Assembly (NCBI GenBank): GCA_002066995.1 | Contig: MWTC01000052.1 | Location: 62,001-126,000, forward strand | Direction of reading: 5' to 3' | Length of the DNA: 64,000 bases | From: Sphingobacteriales bacterium UTBCD1 | GTDB taxonomy: Bacteria > Bacteroidota > Bacteroidia > Chitinophagales > Chitinophagaceae | Shown: one piece after another, positions 26,990-36,360 of the stretch | Numbering within the stretch: the stretch's first letter is position 1 | How the letters are laid out: each line of letters starts with the position of its first letter | Translations under genes and position numbers: made by a program | Notes under the pieces: generated by a model | Databases searched by the model: none | The model's input: only the letters and a program-made list of their open reading frames with translations | What the model was told of the DNA's origin: nothing

Positions 26990-27283
26990 ATGTACATTGT
27001 AAGAGACATCTTCAATCTGAAGTATGGACACTTTCGCCCTGTAAAAGCCTTGATGGAAGAGGCCAGGAAAAATAATATGCTGCCTCAGAAAAACACACGG
27101 GTACTCAGTGATTTTACCGGAGGTGCATACCGCCTGATCATGGAAATGGGATTTAATTCACTGGCGGATTTTGAGAAAGATTTAAGTACAGACATGGCAA
27201 AGCCCGGATTCCAGGACTGGTACAAAAAATTCATTGAGCATGTGGAAAGCGGGGAACGGGAAATCCTGAAAGTGATTATGTAA
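26990..27283 (+). CDS. Small conserved protein, ferredoxin-like alpha/beta-barrel dimer type
   Basis: A 97-residue protein with alternating strands and helices: 'MYIVRDIFNLKYGHFRPVKALMEEA', then 'TRVLSDFTGGAYRLIMEMGFNS', then a helix and a closing strand 'REILKVIM'. This resembles NIPSNAP/Dabb-like dimeric alpha-beta barrels. There is no catalytic motif. It is convergent with the next gene, 5 nt apart. Confidence 0.7.
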   Translation: MYIVRDIFNLKYGHFRPVKALMEEARKNNMLPQKNTRVLSDFTGGAYRLIMEMGFNSLADFEKDLSTDMAKPGFQDWYKKFIEHVESGEREILKVIM

Positions 27284-27288
27284 ATGAA

Positions 27289-27777
27289 TTAATTTATTGG
27301 CGGTGGTGATGGTGGCGGTGGACCAGGAGGGCGTTGTGTGTAAGCAGGAATTTTTGATTGAAAAACATTGTATGCTCTTAATGTTTCCTCGCTGTTATTG
27401 GAGAATGCTCCCATTTTATAAGAATCAAAATAATATTTTATTCCCGCGGGAGTGGTAATGGAAAACCATTTGAGTTTTCTCCAGTCAGGCTCCATTTGCA
27501 ATGTACATTCTGCAAGATTAAAGGCTATCGGGGCGGCAGCTGTACCTGTTTTATAATAGAGAACATTTCCAATAAGATACAGAATGCCGGATGAATCATA
27601 GACTTTCAGGGCTTTTTTATATCTGTTGGGAGAAGCGTAATAAAAAAATCCGGAATACTCAGCGCCGAGATGGGCAATGTTTCTTTTTAAAGAAGTTACT
27701 TTTTGGTTTTTCACAATAAGAACGATGAAAATGCCTATGACGGCACCGATTGCTCCGAATAATGCTCCTTGTAACAT
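27289..27777 (-). CDS. Membrane-anchored protein with proline-rich tail
   Basis: A 162-residue protein with one N-terminal membrane helix (about 5-24, Gly-rich), a soluble strand-rich region with many Tyr, and a low-complexity end ('QRPPGPPPPSPPPIN'). The topology suggests a membrane-tethered soluble domain. No family is recognised. The Pro-rich tail may be flexible or interact with another protein. Confidence 0.65.
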   Translation of the reverse strand: MLQGALFGAIGAVIGIFIVLIVKNQKVTSLKRNIAHLGAEYSGFFYYASPNRYKKALKVYDSSGILYLIGNVLYYKTGTAAAPIAFNLAECTLQMEPDWRKLKWFSITTPAGIKYYFDSYKMGAFSNNSEETLRAYNVFQSKIPAYTQRPPGPPPPSPPPIN

Positions 27778-27942
27778 AATATTTTTTTAATGGTTCATGC
27801 GTAAAAGGTGCCTTTGGAGTAGCACTCCGTGGCTAAGTTAAAGTTACTCTTTTTTAATTTTCTTGATAGGGGTGATAGAAAACGGGAATTTCACATCTGC
27901 TGCCGTTTTAATTTTTGATTCCGGATTTACTTTGCGGATAGT

Positions 27943-28917
27943 TTATTTGCCCCGGTGCATTTCCATAATTAATTTATAGACCCTCCGGGATAATTCTTTT
28001 AATCTCGGCCTTACTTTATCTTCTGTTATGGGTGTGAATACAGATATTATGTATTTGATCTTTCCGTCTTCCACAATTCCCACATCGTTGGTATAAATAT
28101 CCCACCATCCCGTTTTATGATAAAACATTGCGGATGGCGGCAGGCCGGTGGAGAGTTTGGTGGTATCCAGTTGCCTTCCCAGCAATGCTTTCAGTTGCCT
28201 GCTCACCCAGGGATTGATCAGTTGGTTTTTGTAGATCTTGTACATAAAATCAGCTGCATGCAAAGCGCTGGTCTCGGTTCCTCTTATGGTATCGTAACCG
28301 GGGTCTTCAAATTTTCTTGATAAAAATTTCCGGGTCACTTCACTTCCCTGCCATCCCTGCCCCTGCATGGTCTTATTGATAGCAGGCCGGGTAGCCACAT
28401 CTATCAGGCAATTGGCGGCCGAGTTATCACTGCGGGTGATCATCAGGTCGAGCAGGTAATCAATGGTGACCGTATCGTTATTCTGTAATAAAGGCCTCGG
28501 GTCATAATCAATTTCTTTTCCCTTATCCACGTCATTGGGTGAGCGGACAATGTACGGGGCAAACAAAGAATATTTTCCTTCATTTACCTGTTTTAAAACT
28601 TCCATGGCCACATACATTTTATACACCGAGGCAGGATAAATAAAATTGCCTGCATACACTCCTCCTATCACGGGCTTTTTCTTTGTAAGGTCAATGACGG
28701 CAAACGATATGGTTTCCATTCCATCCTCTCCGGCGTCATAAGTACTGTCGAGCCCCACCTCGTGAACTATTTGCTGCAATGTGCGGGAAAACTTTTTTGA
28801 TTGTTTGAAATAAGAGGGAATATGCACCTGCGACCACGCCGGTGAAAACAGGAAGCAAAACAAAATAAGTGAAATGCAAAAAAATGTTTTCACGGGTTTA
28901 ATAGTTTTGATCTTCAT
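27943..28917 (-). CDS. Class A beta-lactamase-like serine hydrolase
   Basis: A 324-residue secreted protein (signal peptide ending 'SPAWSQ'). It has all three serine-enzyme motifs: S97-V-Y-K100, S163-D-N165 and K268-T-G270. The class A omega-loop motif ExxLN, which supplies the deacylating Glu, is not recognisable in the region after SDN. It may therefore be a peptidoglycan or ester hydrolase rather than a resistance enzyme. It heads a minus-strand run of secreted hydrolases that includes a penicillin-acylase homologue. Confidence 0.82.
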   Translation of the reverse strand: MKIKTIKPVKTFFCISLILFCFLFSPAWSQVHIPSYFKQSKKFSRTLQQIVHEVGLDSTYDAGEDGMETISFAVIDLTKKKPVIGGVYAGNFIYPASVYKMYVAMEVLKQVNEGKYSLFAPYIVRSPNDVDKGKEIDYDPRPLLQNNDTVTIDYLLDLMITRSDNSAANCLIDVATRPAINKTMQGQGWQGSEVTRKFLSRKFEDPGYDTIRGTETSALHAADFMYKIYKNQLINPWVSRQLKALLGRQLDTTKLSTGLPPSAMFYHKTGWWDIYTNDVGIVEDGKIKYIISVFTPITEDKVRPRLKELSRRVYKLIMEMHRGK

Positions 28918-29030
28918 TTCTTCCTGTTTTTGACAATGGGGTGTGGTGACGATTTTTTTTATGGTTAAAAAAATATCAGATCTTTTATCAGACGCTTATT
29001 CTATTTTTTTCTGATGAGACAAAAACATCA

Positions 29031-31217
29031 TCATTCCCCCGGATGATAGTTCTTTTCCGCATGCTTCAGCACATCTTCTTTGTAAAACAGCACATCTTTG
29101 AACTGCCCTTTGCTGTACATCAATGCCTGGTCGGTGAAATGTTTCGAATGAGGATCGCCACTTTCTCCTCCCGCTAACAGGGATTTTGCTTTTATCTTTT
29201 TTCCGAATTCAACAGCACAGATAAAACTGTTCCCGTTTACTCCATACCGTTTTTCAGTGCCGGGATATGTCCGGCTGGTATATGAAGGAAGCATTCCCCA
29301 GGTGGAAGAAACAAATCCCACAGGAATGCTCGGCTGACGATCATCGAAGACATTTTCAATATTTCCCGAAATACGCTGAAAGCGGTTGATCTCACCCCAG
29401 GGCAATTGCCAGCGGTCAAATCTTTTTTGCAGATCAAGGATCGTTTTTAAAAGCGGTTGCAGCAATTCATTTGCAGAAGCTGTGGCGGCAAACTGATGTG
29501 TTTTGGTTACCTGGTCCGCTTCTTCATCGTCAACGATCTTTGTCCGGAAGATTGCAGGCAATATTCTTTGTCCCCACTCTACTGCCAGCGTGGTAGCGAT
29601 GGAATTTTCACCGCAGCGCATATCCCAGTTCTTCAACACGGCAACAGGACCCGCCAGCCAGGCATACAAAGAATCAGAAGGAGAAATGCTTTTTTCGAAT
29701 GCATTCACCAATGCAGGCATCAATACTTCAAATGCAGCAAGCCGGGTGTCATAACCCGCTTTGATGACTTTGTCTATTGTATAATTATTGTTTTCCGATA
29801 ACACCCTCACTGCATTGATGCCGCGGAAATTTTCTCCGTCAGGCGCCATGAATGGCGGATAGTCTTCTTTTTTGGGACTGTAAGGCCCGGCACAGGTAAA
29901 TGGAGTGGAATTGCAATTCTGCAACCATCCGTTCGGTGGGTTGATGCTGTGAACAATGTCATTAATATTGTAATAACCTTTCCATTCGGTGGCAGAAGTG
30001 GTGCCATCCACCGGTTTGCTCCAGTCATATTTTGTGTCGCGGATGGGAATGCGGTCCCCGTGCCAGTAAGCAATATTTCCTTCGGCATCCGCATAAACAG
30101 TGTTGTTGGAAATATTTCCTTTCAGTTCCAATGTCTTTTTGAAATCGGCAAAGTTGTTTGCTTTAGTGCGTTGCCAGCATTGAATGAGGCCGTTCATGAT
30201 CCGGTTATCGGCACGCATGCTCAGATATTCACTATTGCGTTTTGCCATAATGGGTCCATGATGGGTAAAAAGGACATTGAAAGTTTTGCCGGCTATTCCC
30301 TTATCAGTTTTATATTGTATCAGGATATTCTTTTCTGTAACGGGGAGTTGCTTCTTGTTGTATTCGTAAACATAGCCGCTTCCTTTAGCTGAAATTTTTT
30401 CAATATAAGAATCGGCGGCATCGGTATAGCTGGACGTATGCATCCATCCGCAATGTTCATTGAATCCCTGGTAAATAAAGAACTGTCCCCAGGTAACGGC
30501 TCCGTATGCATTCAGCCCCTCTTCGCTGACCATGTGCACTTCCGGCCGGAAATAAAAAGTTACATGCGGGTTGATATATAGAATGGCATTTCCGTCTGTT
30601 GTGATCTTTGGAGAAAAAGCAAAACCGTTGGAGCCGGTCACTTTTTCTTCAACCGGCTTTTGTTTAATGATAACCGGTTTTTCACCGGAATAAAAATTCT
30701 GCAGTTCCTGCATGCTGATGTCGGCAGTGCTGATAGCGCTGATACTTCCATCGGTCCACATCATCGGGTACCAGGCATAGAAGCGGGAAAGCAAAGCGGG
30801 CTTCACTTCCGGATGTTTATAGAGATAATAATTGATGCCATCGGCAAATGCATTGCATAATTTTTTAAGCCAGGCAGGTGCATGATTATAATCGCTGATC
30901 GAAGCGACTGTATCAATCACCAGCCGGTTCAGCAGGTCATCATATAAAGAAGAAACACCTCTTACCTCCGCCATTCTTCCCAGTTTCTCCACGTAATTCA
31001 TTTCAACTCTTGGAAAATCATCTTCGCATTGGGCAAACATCAGCCCGAACACAGCATCAGCATCCGTTTTGCCATACACATGCGGGATGCCCCAGTTGTC
31101 ACGGATGATGGTCACGTTCTTTGCTTCGTTTTCCCAGCGGGCAATTTCCTGACGGGAAAAATTCTGAGCAAATAAATAAGAAGGAAATAACAGAAGAAAG
31201 AGGAATGTTCTTTTCAT
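29031..31217 (-). CDS. Penicillin-acylase-family Ntn hydrolase
   Basis: A 728-residue precursor (start at ATG 31217, which gives the signal peptide MKRTFLFLLLFPSYLFAQ; the upstream ATG at 31280 adds 21 unlikely residues). The family mature enzyme is made by self-cleavage before a nucleophilic Ser; here that is S196 in 'VTGSNGFAFSP'. 'NVTIIRDNWGIPHVYGKTD' at the start of the alpha chain and 'INPH' after the nucleophile are conserved family segments. Members cleave amide bonds of penicillins, acyl-homoserine lactones or other N-acyl compounds, so the substrate is open. The periplasmic location follows from the signal peptide. Confidence 0.92.
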   Translation of the reverse strand: MKRTFLFLLLFPSYLFAQNFSRQEIARWENEAKNVTIIRDNWGIPHVYGKTDADAVFGLMFAQCEDDFPRVEMNYVEKLGRMAEVRGVSSLYDDLLNRLVIDTVASISDYNHAPAWLKKLCNAFADGINYYLYKHPEVKPALLSRFYAWYPMMWTDGSISAISTADISMQELQNFYSGEKPVIIKQKPVEEKVTGSNGFAFSPKITTDGNAILYINPHVTFYFRPEVHMVSEEGLNAYGAVTWGQFFIYQGFNEHCGWMHTSSYTDAADSYIEKISAKGSGYVYEYNKKQLPVTEKNILIQYKTDKGIAGKTFNVLFTHHGPIMAKRNSEYLSMRADNRIMNGLIQCWQRTKANNFADFKKTLELKGNISNNTVYADAEGNIAYWHGDRIPIRDTKYDWSKPVDGTTSATEWKGYYNINDIVHSINPPNGWLQNCNSTPFTCAGPYSPKKEDYPPFMAPDGENFRGINAVRVLSENNNYTIDKVIKAGYDTRLAAFEVLMPALVNAFEKSISPSDSLYAWLAGPVAVLKNWDMRCGENSIATTLAVEWGQRILPAIFRTKIVDDEEADQVTKTHQFAATASANELLQPLLKTILDLQKRFDRWQLPWGEINRFQRISGNIENVFDDRQPSIPVGFVSSTWGMLPSYTSRTYPGTEKRYGVNGNSFICAVEFGKKIKAKSLLAGGESGDPHSKHFTDQALMYSKGQFKDVLFYKEDVLKHAEKNYHPGE

Positions 31218-31349
31218 TTTAAAAGAGGTTAGGTTTTCACTGAAGAAGCGGTAAGTTACGAAATGTTGTTTGCCGGTCAATCCATAAGGATACAGCTGAA
31301 CGATTTTTTTTCGATCGTACTCGTCATATTTTCTTATTACGGATAAAGG

Positions 31350-31895
31350 TCAATCTTCCTTACTCCCTTTCTCACCAATGAACCAATGCTCTTTATTTTT
31401 AAACAATACATTGAATGTGGTTAATGAGCCGTAAATTCTTGTAATATATTGCTGCAGGTTCACCTTATCTTCATCGCTGAGTTGCTTATGGCTGTTGATG
31501 TTTTGCTCCAATACTCTTAAGCGGTCCCGGAGCATTACGATCTTATGAAAAAACACATCAATCGGTATCTCTTTTGGTTTTTGAGATTTGTCTGCTGGTT
31601 GCAACAGCATCATGCCGTTTTTCCAGCGATCACCAAGAGGCACCGTTTCTGTGATGCCGCCCCAGAGTCTTAAAATTTTCAGCAAGGATTTTTCAACTTC
31701 CGAATGTGTTTCGATCTCTTCCGTTATGTTTTCAGGAATGATTTCATCCAACTGCGGGTCAGTCTTTTCAATTTCTTTAATGCCCACATTGATGAATGAA
31801 ATAAGATAAGTGGCATACTTCACTCCTACGATCACGCCGGGGCCATGCTGTGTGTGTTGTAGTCTGGTTCCGATTCCAAGTGTTGTTTGATCCAT
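31350..31895 (-). CDS. Conserved hypothetical cytoplasmic protein
   Basis: A 181-residue protein. The first 50 residues ('LGIGTRLQHTQHGPGVIVGVKYATYLISF') look like a small SH3/Tudor-like barrel of the kind that begins with a 'GxRVxHxxFGxGxV' pattern in UvrD/PcrA-type helicases. The rest is acidic and helical, with a coiled-coil-like stretch near 125-150. It lies 5 nt upstream of the next serine hydrolase gene, so the two are probably one transcript. Function unknown; a nucleic-acid-related role is a guess from the barrel. Confidence 0.7.
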   Translation of the reverse strand: MDQTTLGIGTRLQHTQHGPGVIVGVKYATYLISFINVGIKEIEKTDPQLDEIIPENITEEIETHSEVEKSLLKILRLWGGITETVPLGDRWKNGMMLLQPADKSQKPKEIPIDVFFHKIVMLRDRLRVLEQNINSHKQLSDEDKVNLQQYITRIYGSLTTFNVLFKNKEHWFIGEKGSKED

Positions 31896-31900
31896 GGTCT

Positions 31901-33442
31901 TTATTTTTTATAAAATTCATAAGGATTGTATTCTACAAAGTCAGCCACTTTCACCGTTACAGATTTTACTTTGCCGTTCTCTACATGAAAAGGAAATATT
32001 GCTTTACTGAATTCCGGGTCGGTGAATACTGCATAGAAACGACTGCCGCCGAGCGGTTCCAGTTTTGCATACATATTGGGATGGTGGGAGAACCGCATTC
32101 TCAGTTCACCGTTTTCCAGAACCACTTTCATGTTTCCATAAACATCGCTAAAATAATTTCCGGTATAATCCTTTAACGGCAATTCCGGTTTTAAAATCAT
32201 GGCTACGGAATCCCTGATGATCTTGTCTTTTTTTTCTGCTGCAGCAGATTGGACCTTGCCTGCTTTAAGATAAATACTGCTGTAATTGCGGTAAGGTTTG
32301 TCAAAATAGGCGTCCATGATCTCCCATTTCAATGCTTCATAAAAACTATTCTGATCGGTATTGGTAAAAACAAGGATGCCCAGTTTGTCTTCCGGGATCA
32401 GCGTCACGCTGGTGACGAATCCATTCACACCACCGGTATGAGAAATGATTTTTCTGCCGCAATACTCCTGCAACCTCCAGCCAAGGCCGTACAATGCAAA
32501 ATGCCCTTCATTGAATAAGGCGCCTCCGTTCCCCATAATAGAATGTGGCAATCTTGTTTGTGCTATAGCGGAAGGAGAAATGATCTGTTTGCCGTTGTAT
32601 TTACCGTTATCCAGTTGCATCAGCACCCAGTGGCTCATATCATTTACAGATGAGCTTATGCTTCCGGCAGGTGCCAGGTTGTCTATAAGGCAAAAAGGGA
32701 TCTTGTCAATTTTCCCGTCTTTCATGGTATATGGAAAACATTTGTTGGGGGCATTGGGAAAATCCTTGCTCAAAGCCAGTGTGTTTTTCATCTCCAGCGG
32801 GTCAAATATTTTTTGTTTCAGAAAATCTTCCCATTCCATGCCGGTTACTTTAGGAATTATTTGTCCGGCCACCACAAATGCCGCATTGGTATAACCATAG
32901 GTGGTGCGAAAAGGATAAACAGCTTTTATGTGGCTCATTTTTTCGATCACTTCATTGCGGGTAAGATTGCTGGTCCAGTAAGTAAAATCTCCCTGGAAAG
33001 TCTCAAACCCTATGCGATGGCAAAGCATGTCGCGGATGATGGCCTGTTCGCCTGCAGCCTTATTATCCAGTTTGAATTGCGGGATCCATTTGGTCACTTT
33101 ATCATCCAGTGAAAATTTTTCTTTTCCGTTTTCCGAGCTCTTTTCTGCATCCAGCATTGCCAATGCGGTAGCCGTGAAAGCTTTGGTATTGCTGCCGATC
33201 ATAAACAGTGTATTTTCATCTACAGGTTCTTTGCTGTCCCAATCTTTTACTCCATATCCTTTCATTACAACGACTTTCCCGTCTTTGATAATGCAGACTG
33301 CAATTCCCGGAATTTGCCAATCGGTCAAGGCCCTCTTTACATAAATATTCAGGCTATCGGTTATGAAGGAGGGTGTTGTTTCTGTTTGCGAAAAGAGCGG
33401 GTGGTAGAGAAATAATGAGGCAATAAAAAAAATTTTTCTCAT
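31901..33442 (-). CDS. Secreted serine hydrolase, class C beta-lactamase-like with DUF3471 tail
   Basis: A 513-residue protein with signal peptide (ending 'HPLFSQ'), a serine beta-lactamase-type domain (about 25-380) and a C-terminal DUF3471-like beta domain (about 420-513). The catalytic motifs are S84-N-T-K87, Tyr-x-Asn in 'YGYTNAAF' and 'HTGG' in place of KTG. Such two-domain proteins include D-aminopeptidases and esterases. It is the first of two class C-like paralogues in this cluster; they share the fold but are not close copies. Confidence 0.88.
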   Translation of the reverse strand: MRKIFFIASLFLYHPLFSQTETTPSFITDSLNIYVKRALTDWQIPGIAVCIIKDGKVVVMKGYGVKDWDSKEPVDENTLFMIGSNTKAFTATALAMLDAEKSSENGKEKFSLDDKVTKWIPQFKLDNKAAGEQAIIRDMLCHRIGFETFQGDFTYWTSNLTRNEVIEKMSHIKAVYPFRTTYGYTNAAFVVAGQIIPKVTGMEWEDFLKQKIFDPLEMKNTLALSKDFPNAPNKCFPYTMKDGKIDKIPFCLIDNLAPAGSISSSVNDMSHWVLMQLDNGKYNGKQIISPSAIAQTRLPHSIMGNGGALFNEGHFALYGLGWRLQEYCGRKIISHTGGVNGFVTSVTLIPEDKLGILVFTNTDQNSFYEALKWEIMDAYFDKPYRNYSSIYLKAGKVQSAAAEKKDKIIRDSVAMILKPELPLKDYTGNYFSDVYGNMKVVLENGELRMRFSHHPNMYAKLEPLGGSRFYAVFTDPEFSKAIFPFHVENGKVKSVTVKVADFVEYNPYEFYKK

Positions 33443-33452
33443 AATATTTGAT

Positions 33453-34217
33453 TTAATGCTTATTTGAAAGGCGCACCTGTTGTTTTATAAAATACTTTTT
33501 AAGAATTTTCATCAATAGTGGAATCAGTAGCGGTATATATACTGCGATGATCACGTTGGTGAGATAAGCTACCGGCAACATGATAAGGAAAACAGAGGGA
33601 ATAATAAGTGAACGGAATTTTGCGTATCGTGCAGTGACCGGATCTATCGGGTAGTCGGTCAGTTTGTTGCCTGGATTTGTGATATGACGCCACATGAGAT
33701 AATTGACAAATCCCAGGCAACAGAAATTCAATACATAAAAAGTAAGGGGTACTACCAGTTGTTTCTCTAATAGCTCACTCCCCGCATACTCTCCATAAAA
33801 ACCCGTACTGAAAGGCATCAGTACCACAAAAAAAAGAAATACAAGATTCAGAAACAGTAGCCTGGAGTCGTAATTGTTAACGAAACCAAACATACGATGA
33901 TGAACCGACCAGTAAAGGCCGATCAATAAAAAAGAAATGATGAATCCAAAGAATTTCGGGATAAGTTCTTTTAGTGCAACAGATAAGGTATGGTTGGAAA
34001 TGTTGCCGTAGGTTTTTATTACCTCTTCCTTTTCGGGTATTTTAATTCCAATTACCAATACGGTGATCGCAATAGCAAATACGGCATCACTGAATAAGAT
34101 CATGCGTTCCAGTTGAAATACTTTTCGTAATTCATTTTCGGAATTGTTCTTCATGAAAGGATTATTGACCGGTAAATTACTTTGTTTTTTTGGGAGAAAT
34201 GAAAAATCAAAATTCAC
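33453..34217 (-). CDS. TMEM175-family potassium channel (DUF1211)
   Basis: A 254-residue membrane protein with the family signature R38-x-x-x-F-S-D44 ('RMILFSDAVFAIAITVLVIGI') in the first pore helix and about six membrane helices, as in bacterial TMEM175 channels, which assemble as tetramers and pass K+. 'SVHHRMF' in the loop region is also typical. The ATG at 34217 overlaps the upstream gene by 11 nt. An alternative ATG at 34154 just before 'KNNSENELRK' would remove 21 poorly conserved residues and may be the real start. Confidence 0.85.
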   Translation of the reverse strand: MNFDFSFLPKKQSNLPVNNPFMKNNSENELRKVFQLERMILFSDAVFAIAITVLVIGIKIPEKEEVIKTYGNISNHTLSVALKELIPKFFGFIISFLLIGLYWSVHHRMFGFVNNYDSRLLFLNLVFLFFVVLMPFSTGFYGEYAGSELLEKQLVVPLTFYVLNFCCLGFVNYLMWRHITNPGNKLTDYPIDPVTARYAKFRSLIIPSVFLIMLPVAYLTNVIIAVYIPLLIPLLMKILKKYFIKQQVRLSNKH

Positions 34218-34974
34218 TTTCTTTGCCTTTCCGCGGATTTTCCGGCGGTAATCCTTTTTTAAACCGCCCGAAAGAGTCTAAAATATATTTCTGGAAATCG
34301 TAATCAGATGCTATACTGGCGAACAGGTAATTAGGTCGGAATGATACCATGAAACTATCCAGCTCCTCCCCGGAAAGCCTGGTCAGTCGGCGTACTAATG
34401 CTTTGCTGAAACGGTGATCTATAAATTTATCCTGTTCCTGCAGTATCAGTCTTTTTTGAAAATTGAGAGTACTTTTATTTCGTTTGAACCGGAACATGTT
34501 AACCATTTCATCCAGGTCAAAACCAACGCCGGCTCCAAAATTTGATGATCCGACTTTGATACCCGGTTTCCTGTAATCAAAAATTTTTGCATATTCTTCC
34601 CTGTTGCGTATGGAATCAAGCCTGTAATCAGGCGGCCTGATCTTCACTTCACCAAGTACAGGAATGCTTATTTGCAAAGCAATGTCGAATTGAAGCGGTG
34701 TTTTTATGGACAACACCGGAAATTTTATGGTTGGTTTATTGAGATAGGAAAACCATATCGAATCTTTTTCAGTGACGTTGATCTCGTAGTACCCGTTGGA
34801 GTTGGTAGAAGTTCCTTTCCCGGAAGAAGTGAGGACGCTGACGCCCGGCATGGGGTAAACACGGGAACTGTCATAAACTGTTCCTTTTATTGTGAACAGT
34901 TGCTGGGCGGTTGCATTTGAAAGGAGAATACAACTCGGCACTATTACGGATAATATCCTGTTTAAGTTCTTCAG
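34207..34974 (-). CDS. Secreted protein with carboxypeptidase-regulatory-like domain
   Basis: The frame encodes a CarboxypepD_reg-like Ig domain near the N-terminus ('FTIKGTVYDSSRVYPMPGVSVLTSSGKGTSTNSNGYY'-type repeat, given here only in outline) and a C-terminal helical region. The nearest usual start, GTG at 34941, gives a signal peptide without a basic n-region. Extending to CTG at 34974 adds 'KNLNRILSVIV', a normal basic plus hydrophobic start, and the frame is closed by TAA two to four codons further up. I therefore place the start at CTG, with moderate confidence. It overlaps the TMEM175 gene by 11 nt. Function unknown; the domain is common in TonB-dependent receptors and cell-surface proteins. 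Confidence 0.65.
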   Translation of the reverse strand: MKNLNRILSVIVPSCILLSNATAQQLFTIKGTVYDSSRVYPMPGVSVLTSSGKGTSTNSNGYYEINVTEKDSIWFSYLNKPTIKFPVLSIKTPLQFDIALQISIPVLGEVKIRPPDYRLDSIRNREEYAKIFDYRKPGIKVGSSNFGAGVGFDLDEMVNMFRFKRNKSTLNFQKRLILQEQDKFIDHRFSKALVRRLTRLSGEELDSFMVSFRPNYLFASIASDYDFQKYILDSFGRFKKGLPPENPRKGKESEF

Positions 34975-35037
34975 AAGAACGGTTTATATTAGGCAAGTAA
35001 CAAAAGAAAATCTAAACCCAATGGTAAATAAGATATT

Positions 35038-36312
35038 CTATTTTTTTAAAGACTGATATACCGCCACCTCAAATTTTTTAGAAAGATCATTATGCTGCTT
35101 AGGCGTTTGCTGTGTCATTATGAGGCAGGCCAGTTTCTTTTCAGGATCGGCCCAAAAGTTTGTACCGTAATATCCTCCCCAGGAAAAAGACCCTTCACTT
35201 CTGGCGCCGATAGCCGCACCTTTCTTAGTAGTGATTTCGAAGCCCAGCCCAAACTTGTCCGGCCCAAGCCATAGATCATTGATCTGGTTTTGTGTCATTA
35301 GTTCTATTGTGCGGGGAGATAAAATGCGTTTGCCATTATAAATTCCGCTATTCAGCAGCATTTGTAAGAAAATAGCATAGTCAAATGCAGTGGAGGAAAG
35401 GCCTGCTCCGCCGGAAAAATAGTGTTTGTCCATCATCGGGTAATCGGGATCTATATTTCTGAAAGTATGGCTCCATTTAATGATCTTACCCGAAGCATCT
35501 TCTGTATATACGGTAGCCAGCCGGCTGAATTTTTCTTTTGGAAGGTTGAAATAAGTATCTTTCATTTCCAGCGGATCAAATAATTCTTTTCTTAAGTAGT
35601 CTTCTAAATTTATTCCGCTGATCACTTCAATCAGGCAGCCAAGTAAATCTGAGTTTAATCCGTACATCCACTGGGTTCCGGGTTGAAAAGCAAGAGGAAG
35701 TTTTGCCAGTTCTTTCATTTTCTGCAAAAGGTCTTCATTAAAATAGCCCAGTCCCGAGGGAATTTTTGCTTTGGCATAAATGGCTTTCATACTGTCATTG
35801 CCAATGTCGGGATAGCCAATGCCGGATGTTTGTGTCAGCAAGTCACGGAAAGTGATTTCTCTGTCTGCAGGCATAGTGGTAAAAGTGGTATCGGCCCGGT
35901 TGTATTTTGCAATTACCTTAGGATGCCGGAATTCAGGAATAAAATCAGCAATTGGTTCATCCAGGAGGAATTTTCCTTTCTCATAAAGTATCAGTGCGCC
36001 GGCACTTACAATTGCTTTAGTCTGTGACATGATGCGGAAAATACTGTTATTTGCCATCGGCTTTTTTGTCGCTTCATCGGCATAGCCGTAACCTTTGTAT
36101 TGTATCAGCTGATTATCCTTCACCACGATCGTCACAGCGCCTACGATCCAATGGTTGTTCACATATTCGTTGACCACGGAATCAATCCTGGTTAACCTGG
36201 CATAGTCAACTTCAGGATTCCGCTTTGTATTGTTGAGTTGTATGGATTGTGCCTTTAACGTTCCGGAAAAAAATAAAACCGGAAGGAAAATGATTAAAGC
36301 CTTTTTTAGCAT
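35038..36312 (-). CDS. Secreted serine hydrolase, class C beta-lactamase/EstB-like
   Basis: A 424-residue protein with signal peptide ending 'GTLKAQ'. The catalytic motif S96-Q-T-K99 ('RIMSQTKAIV') is clear. The Tyr motif appears as 'YGLNSDLLG', the form common in EstB-like esterases, and there is no KTG; 'WGGYYGTNFWADP' near the C-terminus is the usual replacement. It resembles esterases of family VIII more than beta-lactamases. It lies between the purN fusion and the regulatory-domain protein, on the same strand. Confidence 0.87.
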   Translation of the reverse strand: MLKKALIIFLPVLFFSGTLKAQSIQLNNTKRNPEVDYARLTRIDSVVNEYVNNHWIVGAVTIVVKDNQLIQYKGYGYADEATKKPMANNSIFRIMSQTKAIVSAGALILYEKGKFLLDEPIADFIPEFRHPKVIAKYNRADTTFTTMPADREITFRDLLTQTSGIGYPDIGNDSMKAIYAKAKIPSGLGYFNEDLLQKMKELAKLPLAFQPGTQWMYGLNSDLLGCLIEVISGINLEDYLRKELFDPLEMKDTYFNLPKEKFSRLATVYTEDASGKIIKWSHTFRNIDPDYPMMDKHYFSGGAGLSSTAFDYAIFLQMLLNSGIYNGKRILSPRTIELMTQNQINDLWLGPDKFGLGFEITTKKGAAIGARSEGSFSWGGYYGTNFWADPEKKLACLIMTQQTPKQHNDLSKKFEVAVYQSLKK

Positions 36313-36360
36313 GGGAATATGATTTTATTACCTGATTAAAGTAACAGAATATTTATGAAA

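Noticed and set aside
27943-36312. Antibiotic-resistance island
   Set aside because: The motifs show serine-hydrolase folds but not proven beta-lactamases; no transposase or integrase is present.
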